Shown here in pieces: positions 37,986 through 49,011 of a stretch of DNA of 64,000 bases. The notes under the pieces were generated by a model. The model had not been told where the DNA came from, ran no database searches, and saw only the letters and a list, made by a program, of their open reading frames with translations. Where the stretch lies: the NCBI GenBank assembly GCA_015295835.1, contig DVEG01000003.1, forward strand, positions 159,780-223,779, given 5' to 3'. Positions within the stretch are counted from its first letter, which is position 1, and each line of letters begins with the position of its first letter. The stretch is from Oscillatoriaceae cyanobacterium M7585_C2015_266 (GTDB taxonomy: Bacteria > Cyanobacteriota > Cyanobacteriia > Cyanobacteriales > Oscillatoriaceae). The position numbers and the translations under genes were made by a program.

Positions 37986-38502
37986 AATACCCTTTGTTTT
38001 TACTTGGTGGTTTAAAGTTTTAAGTAGATAGCAACCTTTACCATAATTAGCTTTATTTAAGCGTTAATATATGCTATTTATAAATATAAATTTCCCATAT
38101 CTTTTTAAAATTTAAGAATGTTTATAATAATCTTTGTTATTTTTATTTTCTCAATCGAACGCAGCGGTGCCATTACTGCTAAATAATGCTTTGCCGTTGC
38201 TGGGATTAAGGGATGAGGGGATGTTGGATAGTATAACATGAGTTGTTTTATTATTTAACTTTTGCTGAGACGATTTTTTTAGAGCTTGCCAAAAAAGCGT
38301 GTTACATTTTTGTGTGTTTTGTGTGTCAACTTTCCCTATGAAAAATATCATATTTGAATTGTTGATGGATTTTTACACAAAACAGTTGAAAATTTTATTA
38401 ATTTTAAAAAAATTTACATAATGTAAATAAGTAATTTTTGTAAAATCAAATAACTGTGTCAGGAGCCAGTGAAAAAGGACAATAAAAGGGCCAGAGAGCA
38501 AA
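37986..38502. other. AT-rich intergenic between the receiver gene and crtP
   Basis: Roughly 520 bases, very A/T-rich between 38040 and 38150 and again at 38370-38450. The minus-strand frame at 38151-38351 has no ribosome binding site and is rejected. Nothing else recognised; the receiver-gene promoter probably lies close to 38000-38100. Confidence 0.45.
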
Positions 38503-38587
38503 CCCCCCTGCACTTACCGCAGTGCTACCATCTTCTAATCCCCTAATTCCAGCAAAACTACATCTTGACAGGGGGGAGTGGCACTGC
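38503..38587 (+). promoter_or_regulatory. Leader of crtP with interlocking complementary segments
   Basis: Four short blocks occur in the order A-B-A'-B': A CCCCCCTG (38503-38510), B GCAGTGC (38519-38525), A' CAGGGGGG (38569-38576), B' GCACTGC (38581-38587). A pairs with A' and B with B', which is a pseudoknot arrangement. B can also pair locally with GCACT (38510-38514). The region lies 160-245 bases upstream of crtP. Transcription could begin above it (a TATAAT is at 38687-38692, downstream, so this is not certain). Confidence 0.35.
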
Positions 38588-38686
38588 AACCATTGTCAGA
38601 GGTAGAGTTAAGGAAATGTGCCTCAGCAGAGAGAGGCAGTTTCAGAAGTCCGTGAAAATGCCGAAAAAATGTAACAGATTGCAAAG

Positions 38687-38692
38687 TATAAT
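38687..38692 (+). promoter_or_regulatory. Likely -10 box of the crtP promoter
   Basis: TATAAT in GCAAAGTATAATCAGAGTCG, about 57 bases ahead of the crtP ATG. There is no standard -35 at 17 bases (AAAAAA there), which is common for regulated cyanobacterial promoters. Confidence 0.45.
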
Positions 38693-38727
38693 CAGAGTCG
38701 GGTAACAAATTTCTTAAGAATATCTAA

Positions 38728-40167
<1,440 letters not shown>

Positions 40168-40261
40168 AGGCTTTTGTGCTTCTAGGCGCCAAAAGGCAAA
40201 AAGCAGAAGGATGAAACTTCTCTCCTTGCCACTTCACACCCGACAATCGGCTGAATCAAGA

Positions 40262-41203
40262 ATGCTGCATCCCTCCCCTAATCCTCTAATCCCGGCTCGA
40301 ATGAAACCGCCGCTGCCATCAAAAGAATATGCCTACGAACTCTGTCGCCAGATAACCGCCAAATACGCTAAAACCTTTTATCTCGGCACGCTGCTAATGC
40401 CGGAGGCGAAACGCCGCGCTATTTGGGCCATCTATGCTTGGTGCCGTCGTACCGATGAATTAGTCGATGGCCCCCGCGCTCGGCTGACAACTCCCGAAAC
40501 CCTCGACCAGTGGGAAAGGCAACTGGAATCGAGTTTTGCCGGCTACCCCGTAGAAGATACGGATGTAGCGCTTGCCGATACGGTGCAACGCTTCGGGCTA
40601 GATATTCAGCCGTTTCGAGACATGATTGCAGGTCAGCGCATGGATTTGTTCCGCAACCGCTACCAGACGTTTGAGGAACTCTATCTCTACTGTTACCGGG
40701 TTGCAGGAACGGTGGGTTTGATGACTCTACCGGTGATGGGGGTGGCTGACCCCCAAGGCAGGGCTCCTTGGCAGTCTCAGTCTGATGATAGTCCTGTTTC
40801 TGAAGCGATCGCTCTAGGCATTGCTAACCAATTAACTAATATCCTGCGCGACGTTGGTGAAGACATTCGCCGGGGACGCATTTATCTGCCCCTGGAAGAG
40901 TTGGCCCTTTTTAACTACACCGAACAAGATTTAATCAACGGGGTGGTTGACGAACGCTGGCGGGAGTTGATGCGGTTCCAAATTCAACGCGCCCGCAAGT
41001 TTTTTGCCCAAGCAGAAAAAGGGGTCAGCGCTCTCAATCCCGATGCCCGCTGGCCAGTTTGGTCGGCTCTGATGCTTTACAGCCAAATTCTTGATGTTAT
41101 CGAGCGTAATCAATATGATGTTTTCCGGCAGCGTGCTTATGTGAAAAAGCGGCGCCAACTTCTGTGCTTGCCTGTTGCTTGGCTAAGAGCACAAGTTATG
41201 TAA
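40262..41203 (+). CDS. crtB: Phytoene synthase
   Basis: A squalene/phytoene synthase that condenses two geranylgeranyl diphosphates to phytoene, the first committed step of carotenoids. First Asp-rich motif RRTDELVDGPR, second NILRDVGEDIRRGRIYLP. The open frame reaches back to 40127, overlapping crtP, but that part does not look like protein; family members start about 20 residues before KEYAYELCRQITAKYAKTFY. ATG 40262 gives 313 residues, the usual length. ATG 40211 (344 residues... after adjacent AAGG) and 40301 are alternatives. Probably in an operon with crtP. Confidence 0.93.
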   Translation: MLHPSPNPLIPARMKPPLPSKEYAYELCRQITAKYAKTFYLGTLLMPEAKRRAIWAIYAWCRRTDELVDGPRARLTTPETLDQWERQLESSFAGYPVEDTDVALADTVQRFGLDIQPFRDMIAGQRMDLFRNRYQTFEELYLYCYRVAGTVGLMTLPVMGVADPQGRAPWQSQSDDSPVSEAIALGIANQLTNILRDVGEDIRRGRIYLPLEELALFNYTEQDLINGVVDERWRELMRFQIQRARKFFAQAEKGVSALNPDARWPVWSALMLYSQILDVIERNQYDVFRQRAYVKKRRQLLCLPVAWLRAQVM

Positions 41204-41216
41204 TCTGTTAGTCGGA

Positions 41217-41236
41217 CTTCGGGCTTTAGCCCGAAG
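41217..41236. repeat. Perfect hairpin CTTCGGGCT-TT-AGCCCGAAG
   Basis: Nine-base stem with a two-base loop, 14 bases after the crtB stop. It has no T run, so it is more likely a dispersed palindrome or an mRNA 3' stabiliser than a simple terminator. Confidence 0.6.
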
Positions 41237-41466
41237 CGACGGCTTAACATATCATATTTTAGATAGTCGCGTTTCGCTTGACTCAGGCGAGCGCTATAAA
41301 AACTTTAGATAGATAGAGCGACAAGTAAATAAACCCCAACCCTGGCAAATGTAGCTGCCGAGCTTGGGGAAAATATTACTGACAAGAAAAAGTGGGGCGC
41401 TGGCGACGCACTCTATTACTGTTCTTGCGCCCATCTTTTCACTATCTACAAGCAGCTGACTGCTGT

Positions 41467-42036
41467 CTATGGATTGCTTGCCTGAGCCGCCAGCCGTTTT
41501 TTGAGTTCTTCTAACGCCTGTGCCCAACGGGGATCGGGTTGGGAGACTTCAGAACTTGAGGTAGAAGAACTGCTGCTCGTAGAAGAAGTAGCTGCAGTTG
41601 TTGAGCTGCGACGATTCTTTTTCGAGCTGCTGCGACGTTCGCTACCTCCAGAACGTTCGCTACTGTTGGAACGTTCGCTACCGCTACTGGATTTCCCTGT
41701 ATTTGCTGGAGTGGGAGCGGGAGTCGAATTAGCAGGAGTGTTGGCAGGGGCAGCCGCTGTACGCTGTTCCTCTTCCCCCTTATTTTTCGAGCGAGGCAGA
41801 GCTTTTTCTATCTTTAAGGGGGTCTCTTTAAAAAGATAGCCGTTGAACTTCTCTATAAATTGATCAGCTTCTTCCTCGGTTTTGACGGTGACGAAACCAA
41901 ACCCTCTGCATTTGCCAGTTTTGCGATCCGTGATCACCTTGGTAGTGACTGACTCCCCAGCCTCAGCAAAAACGGCTTGCAGCTCTTTGCGGTTTATTTC
42001 TTTTGGTAAATTACCAACATAAAGACGAACTGACAT
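41467..42036 (-). CDS. RNA-binding protein with one RRM domain
   Basis: A 189-residue protein of the cyanobacterial Rbp family. The RRM at 1-80 has RNP2 RLYVGNL and RNP1 GKCRGFGFVTV. Instead of the short Gly-rich tail of cold-induced Rbp proteins it has about 75 residues of Ser, Thr, Arg and Pro (residues 95-165), then a conserved end DPRWAQALEELKKRLAAQ. It binds RNA and may act in mRNA stability or localisation. ATG 42036 with GGAGGT seven bases upstream, the best ribosome binding site in the window. Usually regulated by cold or light in related species. Confidence 0.9.
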   Translation of the reverse strand: MSVRLYVGNLPKEINRKELQAVFAEAGESVTTKVITDRKTGKCRGFGFVTVKTEEEADQFIEKFNGYLFKETPLKIEKALPRSKNKGEEEQRTAAAPANTPANSTPAPTPANTGKSSSGSERSNSSERSGGSERRSSSKKNRRSSTTAATSSTSSSSSTSSSEVSQPDPRWAQALEELKKRLAAQASNP

Positions 42037-43112
42037 CTAAAATACCTCCATTAGTTTTAGATATTGAAACAAATTGACAAACTTTACCTCTCACTGGCTA
42101 ATCAAAACCTCCGTATCAGATACCGCGCTCGCAAAAAACCTACTTTCAAAATTCTCATGGCCATACTCTCCAGCACTTCACCCCTGAACGCAACCAGATT
42201 CAAGAACGTTCGTTATGCCGATAGAAAAGCTCCTTTCGCCGAAAAAGTTGACCTCTCAGCTTACTACGTAAACTTTCAACCGTTACTGGGGAATTGAAGC
42301 TTAATTTTATTTTCTGATCTTGCTTGCCCACTACCTTATGAAAAACCACCTTAAAATCCCCTTGTAGCCAGTATATCAAGTAACTGGCACGTTACCAACC
42401 TGATTCTTCCCCTCAAAGCTCAGGAAGCTAATGCCCTTTAAAATCAATAACACAGCCCAGACATGCTCTTTGAAAAATATTTTCGCGGCAATTCTCCATT
42501 GACTCTTTTTCTTTTCACTGGAAAGCTCTAATCAGCAAAACAGTACTACTACCTCTAATACTGGCTAGAATCGCTTGCCCAGATCCTTTTTGTTTCGTTG
42601 CTTCTGTTTTCCCAATCCCATGCCTAACATTGTAGGAAAAAACACGGCTGGAAGCTACAGCTGCCATAAATTTTTGGTACTTTGCCATTGCAAGGATTTT
42701 ACCACGAAATAGATCGGAAATAAAATTACCTCTCGTCTTTTTTCCCATGCCTAGAAGGCAGAGGCTTGCAGACTTCAGGTTTTCGGTCAGCGAGTGACCC
42801 AATTATCTTCTCGCTTTGAGGTTTTAATTATTTAACCCTCCATTAAATTATCACAGCATTGAGCTTAGAGCTATCTTTTATATGATATTTCCATTTTTTT
42901 CACACCTTGCGCCCCCTTGTTATCTTTTTCCGGAAAAGCAATACCAGGAGTCTGCCTGTTTGCAGAAACTCTCCTATGATATATCCCCTGTATGAACCGC
43001 AATTTCTCTATCTTATCCATAATCTATAAGTAACAACACTCAAACTACCCAAAAATCTCTGCTGTCTGTCTGCAAGGATTTTACCCCTTCGCTCTTCAAA
43101 AACAAATATGGG
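42037..43112. other. Long gene-free region upstream of the RNA-binding protein
   Basis: More than 1 kb without a convincing gene. The best frames (42064-42297 plus, 42515-42802 minus) lack ribosome binding sites and look random. TGCAAGGATTTTACC occurs twice, at 42689-42703 and 43071-43085. A hairpin lies around 42947-42976 (CTGC/GCAG inside AGGAG/CTCCT). The region could hold the RNA-binding protein's promoter and long leader, a small RNA, or decayed DNA. Confidence 0.4.
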
Positions 43113-43138
43113 AAAAACCAGCCGATGATTCCGGCTGG
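43113..43138 (-). terminator. Terminator of the M48-like gene
   Basis: Perfect 7-base stem CCAGCCG (43118-43124) / CGGCTGG (43132-43138), followed on the minus strand by TTTTT (A run 43113-43117). It lies about 160 bases downstream of the stop at 43301. Confidence 0.8.
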
Positions 43139-43300
43139 CTGAGCTTGCTGTGTTGGGAGAAGGAAAACCTGATACCTAGACGAGTGAGCATCTGCACTAA
43201 CTGAGATATTTCTCTCAGCCACGTCTGGGTTCGGCTTTCTGTAAATAAATGTAACACTATCGGAATACTTTGGCAATATTTCTTTACATTTTTTCCGAGG

Positions 43301-45646
43301 TTAAAGGCCACCCTGTAAGATTAGGTAAACCGCCCAAAGGGCAGATGCACAGGCTAAAATAGTAGACCAAATCGGATGGCTGCCCTGAAGTAGGCAGCGA
43401 GCGCCTGCACTTCCTATCCGCTTACCATTTCCTGTTAAAGTTTCAAGATCAATCCAAGGAGTGGCTCCTCGGCGAAACCATCCCGTAACGACAACAGGTT
43501 GGTTGATTAAAGTGTCAAGACAGGGCGATCGCTGCCAAAAATTGCCAATTGGTCCTAGCACAGAAAACCAGTGCAATTTCACTAAACCACTGCCAGTTTG
43601 CAAAAGTAAATCCTGCCCTAGCCAGTTGCTAATCCCCAAGCGCCCAATGAGTTTACCTTCTAGGCGAATGGGTAAACTATCTATAGGCAAAGCATCTGGA
43701 TTAGAAAGAATAACTGGCAATTTGGGATTGATTTCGAGATTAGACGGTTTAATATCCGGGAAAAAGACATTAATACGTATGAAGGTGCCTAAACTAAATC
43801 CAGTCAGTAACAACGCTAGGATTAGCCAGTCTTGCAGCCAACCATTATAGTTTAACATCCAAGCTAGAATTTTAACCCGCATTTGGACACTCGTCCACAC
43901 CATCAGCCAGAGAATACAGGCAACGCCTAAACCCAAAACAACACCAATGAAAGGGGCAGCTTGCAAAAACAGGGGAAAAAGTTCTGATTTTGCGTTGTCT
44001 GCAGTTTTGGAGGTTTGTTTAGGAAAATCTAACTCTGTTTCTAAATTCCAAAAACGAGCGATCGCCCCTAATATATATAAACGCTCCCCCAGGGGCGGAT
44101 GAGAATTATTAACAGCCAGCCAGCGACGGTAAGGGTTACTGTAATCCCACTCTAACACAGATGCAAGCGGGGCAATTGCATACACACTGCCAACAGTTAT
44201 GGCTTGTCGGTACCCTACTGGCATCAGCATCTCTAAACTTTCCAGAAGGTAACTGGTTTGTCTTTTTTGCTGGATATCAGCAGTTATGCCGATAGCGATT
44301 TTAAGTAAAGCCCGTGTAAGGGCATTAGGATTGTTAGTCAGCTCTACTGCAAACCGATCACTGTAAAATAACCTCACTCTCGACAACCACAAAGCGGACC
44401 AGCGCAGCAGCCAATATAAACCGTAACTCAGAGCTGATACTGCTGCTCCCACATAAACCCCTACAGCATAAACAAAATGCTGTTTGCTTTTCTCTTGCAA
44501 TCTGTCTGCCAATTGTGCGCATTGCCAATATATAATATAAGGTATATGCGCCGCCAAAACGGCTAAAGACATAAAAGCCAAATCCCCATTTATGACATGC
44601 CCAAATTCAGCAGCGCAAATCGTAGCAATTTCGTCATCTGCTAGCTGCTCCAATAAACCTTGACTGACGACGATACGGGCGGTATGAGGTAAGTTGCCGT
44701 AACTTAGGGCTATAGGTGCAGCAATGGGCAAAATTTTTAACTTTGGCCAGGGTAGATTTTTTTTCCAACAATAGCCTTTAAGGGATTTTACCGATTCGGG
44801 ACTATATTTCGCTAACTCTTCCCAGGATAGTGGCTTTTGACCATAAAAAAGCTGTAGTATTCCGTCCCACAACCAAGGAGATAAAATTAAAAGCAGCGCT
44901 ATTACTATAAGAATGGGGTTGTTTGGGGCGTAGTACAGCTCGTAAAAATTTTGAATCGGATCAAGTAGGGGCAGTTGAACTAAAAGTTCGTTGGTAGTGC
45001 CAAGGATAAATTGGATTCCAGCGCGCGCTAGTATAAATAAAGCGAGCGCACTCTCTGCTTGTAGCAACCACAAACGCCATTTTTTGACGGCTTTCAAGGG
45101 GCGGGCTTTTTTGGCTCTTCCGGCATTGCGCCACACAGGTTGGTAGGAAGGTGGTTGAGATGCTGAAATAGGGGGATTTGTAGCCGGGATTGCGGGATTT
45201 GGAGAAGAGAGTTGTTGTTGTGTTATTGGGGTTTGGTTAGCTTTAGGAGGGTTTTCTGAAGGCGGGGGGGAAGGAAGATGATTACTTCTGGGAATACGCC
45301 GATTGGGTTTGGGTGGGGCGCTTAAGGGTACGAATCCAGTAGGAGCGGCTGTAGGTGATGGAGAGGGTGGGGAAGTTTGGGGATGAGATGTTTGTAGATT
45401 GGCTAGCATTTGCTCCGCCCAATTTTTGACTGGGCTAGTAGAGCGGCTGAGAGTTTGACAAAGGGCAATTGCTTTTTGAGTGTCGCCTGTGCGCGCATAG
45501 GCAGTGACTAATCCTATCTGTGCTTTTAAGATTGCGGCTGGATGCTTTTCTTGTTTACAGACGGCTTCTAAATGAGCGCGCGCTGTTATATAGTCTGACT
45601 GCTTGAGTGCCGCTAATCCTGTTTCTAAAGAGGGATTTGCACTCAT
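43301..45646 (-). CDS. M48-like membrane protein with TPR-like N-terminus and missing zinc ligands
   Basis: A 781-residue protein. A helical TPR-like start (SLETGLAALKQSDYITARAHLEAV) is followed by a Pro/Ser-rich linker and several membrane helices (about 245-265, 380-400 and 560-620). The M48/HtpX core reads CAAEFGHVINGDLAFM at about 344-359: the first His of HExxH is Ala. The later EADRxAxxLT region reads FYSDRFAVELT, so the third ligand is also gone. It is thus probably a catalytically dead homologue or one using other residues. TTG 45688 would be an alternative start; ATG 45646 is preferred. Confidence 0.8.
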   Translation of the reverse strand: MSANPSLETGLAALKQSDYITARAHLEAVCKQEKHPAAILKAQIGLVTAYARTGDTQKAIALCQTLSRSTSPVKNWAEQMLANLQTSHPQTSPPSPSPTAAPTGFVPLSAPPKPNRRIPRSNHLPSPPPSENPPKANQTPITQQQLSSPNPAIPATNPPISASQPPSYQPVWRNAGRAKKARPLKAVKKWRLWLLQAESALALFILARAGIQFILGTTNELLVQLPLLDPIQNFYELYYAPNNPILIVIALLLILSPWLWDGILQLFYGQKPLSWEELAKYSPESVKSLKGYCWKKNLPWPKLKILPIAAPIALSYGNLPHTARIVVSQGLLEQLADDEIATICAAEFGHVINGDLAFMSLAVLAAHIPYIIYWQCAQLADRLQEKSKQHFVYAVGVYVGAAVSALSYGLYWLLRWSALWLSRVRLFYSDRFAVELTNNPNALTRALLKIAIGITADIQQKRQTSYLLESLEMLMPVGYRQAITVGSVYAIAPLASVLEWDYSNPYRRWLAVNNSHPPLGERLYILGAIARFWNLETELDFPKQTSKTADNAKSELFPLFLQAAPFIGVVLGLGVACILWLMVWTSVQMRVKILAWMLNYNGWLQDWLILALLLTGFSLGTFIRINVFFPDIKPSNLEINPKLPVILSNPDALPIDSLPIRLEGKLIGRLGISNWLGQDLLLQTGSGLVKLHWFSVLGPIGNFWQRSPCLDTLINQPVVVTGWFRRGATPWIDLETLTGNGKRIGSAGARCLLQGSHPIWSTILACASALWAVYLILQGGL

Positions 45647-46025
45647 AGGGTATTTTTTACTACTATCTGGATGACTATCGGGAATCAATTTTATAGATCC
45701 TCACTTAACTTACTTTCTCACCATAACTTAGAAATTTTTACTCTGCTGTTAGCTTGTGCCGCTTTTTGTCAGGCTATTCTGTACCGTGAAATTTGAAAAA
45801 TTAAACAAATCTAGAGGGTGTATTGAAATAGGTGGCAGTGGCGGCGGGCAAGAGCTATTTATCCCACAATCCTGACAACGTTTCGTTAGCAAACTCAAAA
45901 TAGATGCCGACACAACCCTGGAATTAAGTAATGCGATCGCAAATCTAACTGTAGCCTAGCGCATTGCTACTGCCATCCTCAATAGTGCCACACGCGGATT
46001 ATTTTTGCTTAAAGTAAATAAAATA
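45647..46025. other. Intergenic, no gene recognised
   Basis: About 380 bases between the M48-like gene and the prfC terminator; contains one HIP1 site near 45931. No frame with a ribosome binding site was seen. It should hold the promoter of the M48-like gene. Confidence 0.5.
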
Positions 46026-46056
46026 AGGTGCCGTAATTTAAAGCAATACGGCACCT
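46026..46056 (-). terminator. Terminator of prfC
   Basis: Perfect 10-base stem AGGTGCCGTA (46026-46035) / TACGGCACCT (46047-46056), loop of 11, followed on the minus strand by TATTTTATTT. It lies 50 bases after the prfC stop. Confidence 0.85.
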
Positions 46057-46106
46057 AACCAACATTATTTTTTACCGACGACAGCCCTTTAAAAAAAATA
46101 AACAGC

Positions 46107-47735
46107 TTACAGCAATGCCGGTTCTTTCCCTGAAATCATCGGCGCTGAAGCATTCAATTTTAACTCAGGATGATCCGCTTGCACTTGATGCAAATTCCAT
46201 TCATTCTTAAATAATAGCACCGGGCGTCCCCAACTATCTTTCACCGTCACCGTGTTAAACAGTCGCCCGACTTTTTCTAGTGCCTCCCAGCCCCCTGCAA
46301 CCCAACGAGCAACGCTAAATGGCAATAATTCTAATTGTGTTTCTACACCATACTCGTGCAACATTCGGAATTGCACTACTTCAAATTGCAACTGTCCAAC
46401 TGCTGCTAAAATAGGATCGCGCTTACTTTCATCGGTTGAATACATGATTTGTACGGCTCCCTCTTCCCGCAATTCCGAAATCCCTTTACGAAATTGTTTG
46501 AATTTGGAAGGATTGGGGTTTTTCAAATAAGCGAATATTTCCGGAGAAAAGCAGGGAATGCCTTCATATTCAAGTTTTTGACCGAGATAAATTGTATCGC
46601 CGATCGCAAAAACGCCGGGATTATTTAAACCTATGATATCTCCCGGATAAGCTTCTTCAATAGATTCTCGCTCTTGAGCAAAAAGTTTCTGTGGGCGAGA
46701 CAGACGCACGGTTTTACCACTGCGGGCATGGATCACTGTCATGTCTTTTTCAAATTTTCCTGTGCAAACGCGCACAAAAGCAATGCGATCGCGATGTTTC
46801 GGGTCCATATTAGCCTGTAATTTGAACACGAAACCGCTAAACTCTGGATAAGTAGGATCGACTTTCCCAATTGTACTATTTCGCCCTACTGGTTTAAGAG
46901 CATATTCAAGAAATGAATCAAGGAACAATTGCACGCCAAAATTAGTCATAGCGCTGCCGAAAAATACCGGCGTCATTTTACCAGCGTGCACTTGCTCTAA
47001 ATCAAATTTAGAACCCAATCCTTCCAAGATTTCTAATTCGTCTTTAAATTTATAGTAAAGGTCTTTATCCAGCAATTCTTCAATCCGAGGATCCCCCAAA
47101 TTTATGACAGTATCCCGCGCCTCCTTTGCACCGTGGGCACTGCGCTCGAATAAGTGTATTTTCTGAGTCTGGCGAGCATATACGCCTTTGAATCGATCGC
47201 CCATACCAATTGGCCAGTTTACCGCATAAGTAGATAAACCTAATTCCTTCTCAATCTCGTCGAGCAACTCTAAAGGTTCACGCCCCGGGCGATCGAGTTT
47301 GTTAATAAATGTAAAGATAGGAATCGATCGCATCCGGCAAACCTCGAATAACTTACGAGTTTGCGGCTCTAGCCCCTTCGCCGCATCTTCCAGCATCACG
47401 GCGTTGTCAGCAGCCGCCAAAGTGCGATAAGTATCTTCGCTGAAGTCTTGGTGCCCCGGCGTATCCAATAGATTAATCTGTCGCCCTTTATATTCAAACT
47501 GTAGTACTGTAGAGGTAATCGAAATACCCCGCTGTTGCTCCATTACCATCCAGTCAGAGGTGGCATGGCGTTGAGCTCTCCGGGCTTTGACAGCACCCGC
47601 CTCGTGAATAGCACCTCCATAAAGTAGCAATTTCTCGGTAAGAGTAGTTTTGCCAGCATCAGGGTGGGAGATAATGGCAAAGTTGCAGCGACGATTAACT
47701 TCTGCCGCGATTTCAGCTTGGAGTTCTACAGTCAT
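46107..47735 (-). CDS. prfC: Peptide chain release factor 3
   Basis: A 542-residue translational GTPase. G1 [13 protein letters not shown]2 region [14 protein letters not shown]3 [17 protein letters not shown]4 [10 protein letters not shown]; then the RF3-specific domain with [20 protein letters not shown]. It promotes release of RF1/RF2 from the ribosome after termination. The frame can begin at TTG 47744, but ATG 47735 (MTVELQAEI) matches the family. Cytosolic. Single-gene unit with a strong terminator. Confidence 0.95.
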   Translation of the reverse strand: MTVELQAEIAAEVNRRCNFAIISHPDAGKTTLTEKLLLYGGAIHEAGAVKARRAQRHATSDWMVMEQQRGISITSTVLQFEYKGRQINLLDTPGHQDFSEDTYRTLAAADNAVMLEDAAKGLEPQTRKLFEVCRMRSIPIFTFINKLDRPGREPLELLDEIEKELGLSTYAVNWPIGMGDRFKGVYARQTQKIHLFERSAHGAKEARDTVINLGDPRIEELLDKDLYYKFKDELEILEGLGSKFDLEQVHAGKMTPVFFGSAMTNFGVQLFLDSFLEYALKPVGRNSTIGKVDPTYPEFSGFVFKLQANMDPKHRDRIAFVRVCTGKFEKDMTVIHARSGKTVRLSRPQKLFAQERESIEEAYPGDIIGLNNPGVFAIGDTIYLGQKLEYEGIPCFSPEIFAYLKNPNPSKFKQFRKGISELREEGAVQIMYSTDESKRDPILAAVGQLQFEVVQFRMLHEYGVETQLELLPFSVARWVAGGWEALEKVGRLFNTVTVKDSWGRPVLLFKNEWNLHQVQADHPELKLNASAPMISGKEPALL

Positions 47736-47919
47736 GCTAGACAAACGCTGTAATGTTTTAGATGGATGTTAGACAATAAAGTGTAGCAAATCAAAGTCTA
47801 TAGCTATAATTAGTAACCATTGATAGCAAACAGCGATCGCACTCAAACAGGGATATCACCCCCAGATGTCATCCCAGATGAATACTCACAGGCAAAATTA
47901 AAATCATGGAGTAACTTCT

Positions 47920-48270
47920 ATGTATGATCCAGACAAAAGAAAAGTTTTATCAGCGCTGTGTCACGGTTCGATTTTTTTTGGCTCTTTGCTAGTATTTATT
48001 GGCGTTCCCTTAGCAATTATGCTAGTCTCTGATGACCCCGTTGTAAAAGACAATGCCAAAGAATCTCTGAACTTTCACTTGAATGTATGGATTTATGAAG
48101 TAATTATCGCCATACTTTGGGGTTCAATTATTTTAATTCCACTAGCGTTATTGCTGATGATTCCTTTTTTCCTTTTCCATTGGATTTTGCCAATTATTGC
48201 CGTTTTCAATGTGTTAGGCAATACTGACGCCCCTTATCGTTACCCTTTGATTTTCAGATTTTTAAAATAA
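47920..48270 (+). CDS. DUF4870 membrane protein
   Basis: A 116-residue protein with three or four membrane helices: LCHGSIFFGSLLVFIGVPLA, the middle IYEVIIAILWGSIILIPLAL and FFLFHWILPIIAVFNVLG. The central VVKDNAKESLNFHLNVW motif is the signature of DUF4870 (Tic20-like) proteins. The function is not established. ATG with GGAG about nine bases upstream. The gene ends at a hairpin terminator. Confidence 0.85.
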   Translation: MYDPDKRKVLSALCHGSIFFGSLLVFIGVPLAIMLVSDDPVVKDNAKESLNFHLNVWIYEVIIAILWGSIILIPLALLLMIPFFLFHWILPIIAVFNVLGNTDAPYRYPLIFRFLK

Positions 48271-48277
48271 ATTTAAT

Positions 48278-48324
48278 AAAAAATCAAAAGTAAATATCAT
48301 CTGCTGTTTACTTTTGATTTTTTT
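48278..48324 (+). terminator. Hairpin terminator of the DUF4870 gene
   Basis: Perfect 17-base stem, AAAAAATCAAAAGTAAA (48278-48294) / TTTACTTTTGATTTTTT (48308-48324), with T-rich 3' arm. A second small hairpin CCCTCAA/TTGAGGG is at 48334-48349. Confidence 0.85.
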
Positions 48325-48424
48325 AAATAAAATCCCTCAATTTTGAGGGAGTAATCAATTAAAATTTAATAAATTAAACTGTGTTAGCCACATTTAAAAC
48401 GTGGTTAAATGTAGTATCAGCATA

Positions 48425-48739
48425 CTATACCAAAAGTTGATGGATATCTTCAAAAGAAGAATCTTCTACCACGATTCGTTTCCCTTTACAGACAAGCACC
48501 ACCTTTTCAATTTTATTTTCAGCATGAGATTGCTTATACCGCTGATACCACTCCTGAATTTGCTTAGATAAAGTCTCGCCGCTAGCAGTGAGAAAAATAT
48601 GAACAGTAACAGACTGGATTTGCTCCCGCTGGGTTCCTCCTACAGGCTGCCAGGTTCCTGTTATATAAGGGCTAGATAGCAAGGCTTCTGCGGCTTGAAC
48701 CGCTCCTTTTCCGACAATAGATAAGTGAACTTCTGTCAT
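48425..48739 (-). CDS. Hypothetical alpha/beta protein (about 104 aa)
   Basis: Reading from ATG 48739 (MTEVHLSIVGKGAVQAAEAL); a TTG at 48754 is the alternative. Strands VTVHIFLTASGE and KVVLVCKGKRIVVED alternate with helices (QIQEWYQRYKQ), giving a ferredoxin-like pattern with no catalytic motif. The layout faintly resembles effector-associated constant components, small proteins found with peptidases or NTPases; no such partner is next to it. There is no signal peptide. The function is unknown. Confidence 0.6.
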   Translation of the reverse strand: MTEVHLSIVGKGAVQAAEALLSSPYITGTWQPVGGTQREQIQSVTVHIFLTASGETLSKQIQEWYQRYKQSHAENKIEKVVLVCKGKRIVVEDSSFEDIHQLLV

Positions 48740-48958
48740 GGATATATTTGTCAATCGCTACAGAAAAAATATTCAAAGGTAAGTTGAGAATCTCCGCTTA
48801 AAAAACTACATCCGCTTAAAAAACCACAGAGGACACAGAGAGTGGGGAAATTGTTGCTATATCGAGTGGATGACAGAGATATTTAATTGGGAAATTAATG
48901 AGAAAATATCTATTTTTTTGATAGGAAATAAAGAAATGGGGAAAGAAAATTTTAGAAA

Positions 48959-48989
48959 ACTCGTTACCAGATAGAAACTGGTAACGAGT
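48959..48989 (-). terminator. Terminator of pheS
   Basis: Perfect 12-base stem ACTCGTTACCAG (48959-48970) / CTGGTAACGAGT (48978-48989), loop ATAGAAA, followed on the minus strand by TTTCTAAAATTTTC. It lies 22 bases past the pheS stop. Confidence 0.85.
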
Positions 48990-49011
48990 TGTATTCTGAA
49001 AAGGTTACTGT

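Noticed and set aside
42515..42802. Minus-strand frame of 95 residues
   Set aside because: TTG start without ribosome binding site; internal ATG also lacks one; composition unlike neighbours.
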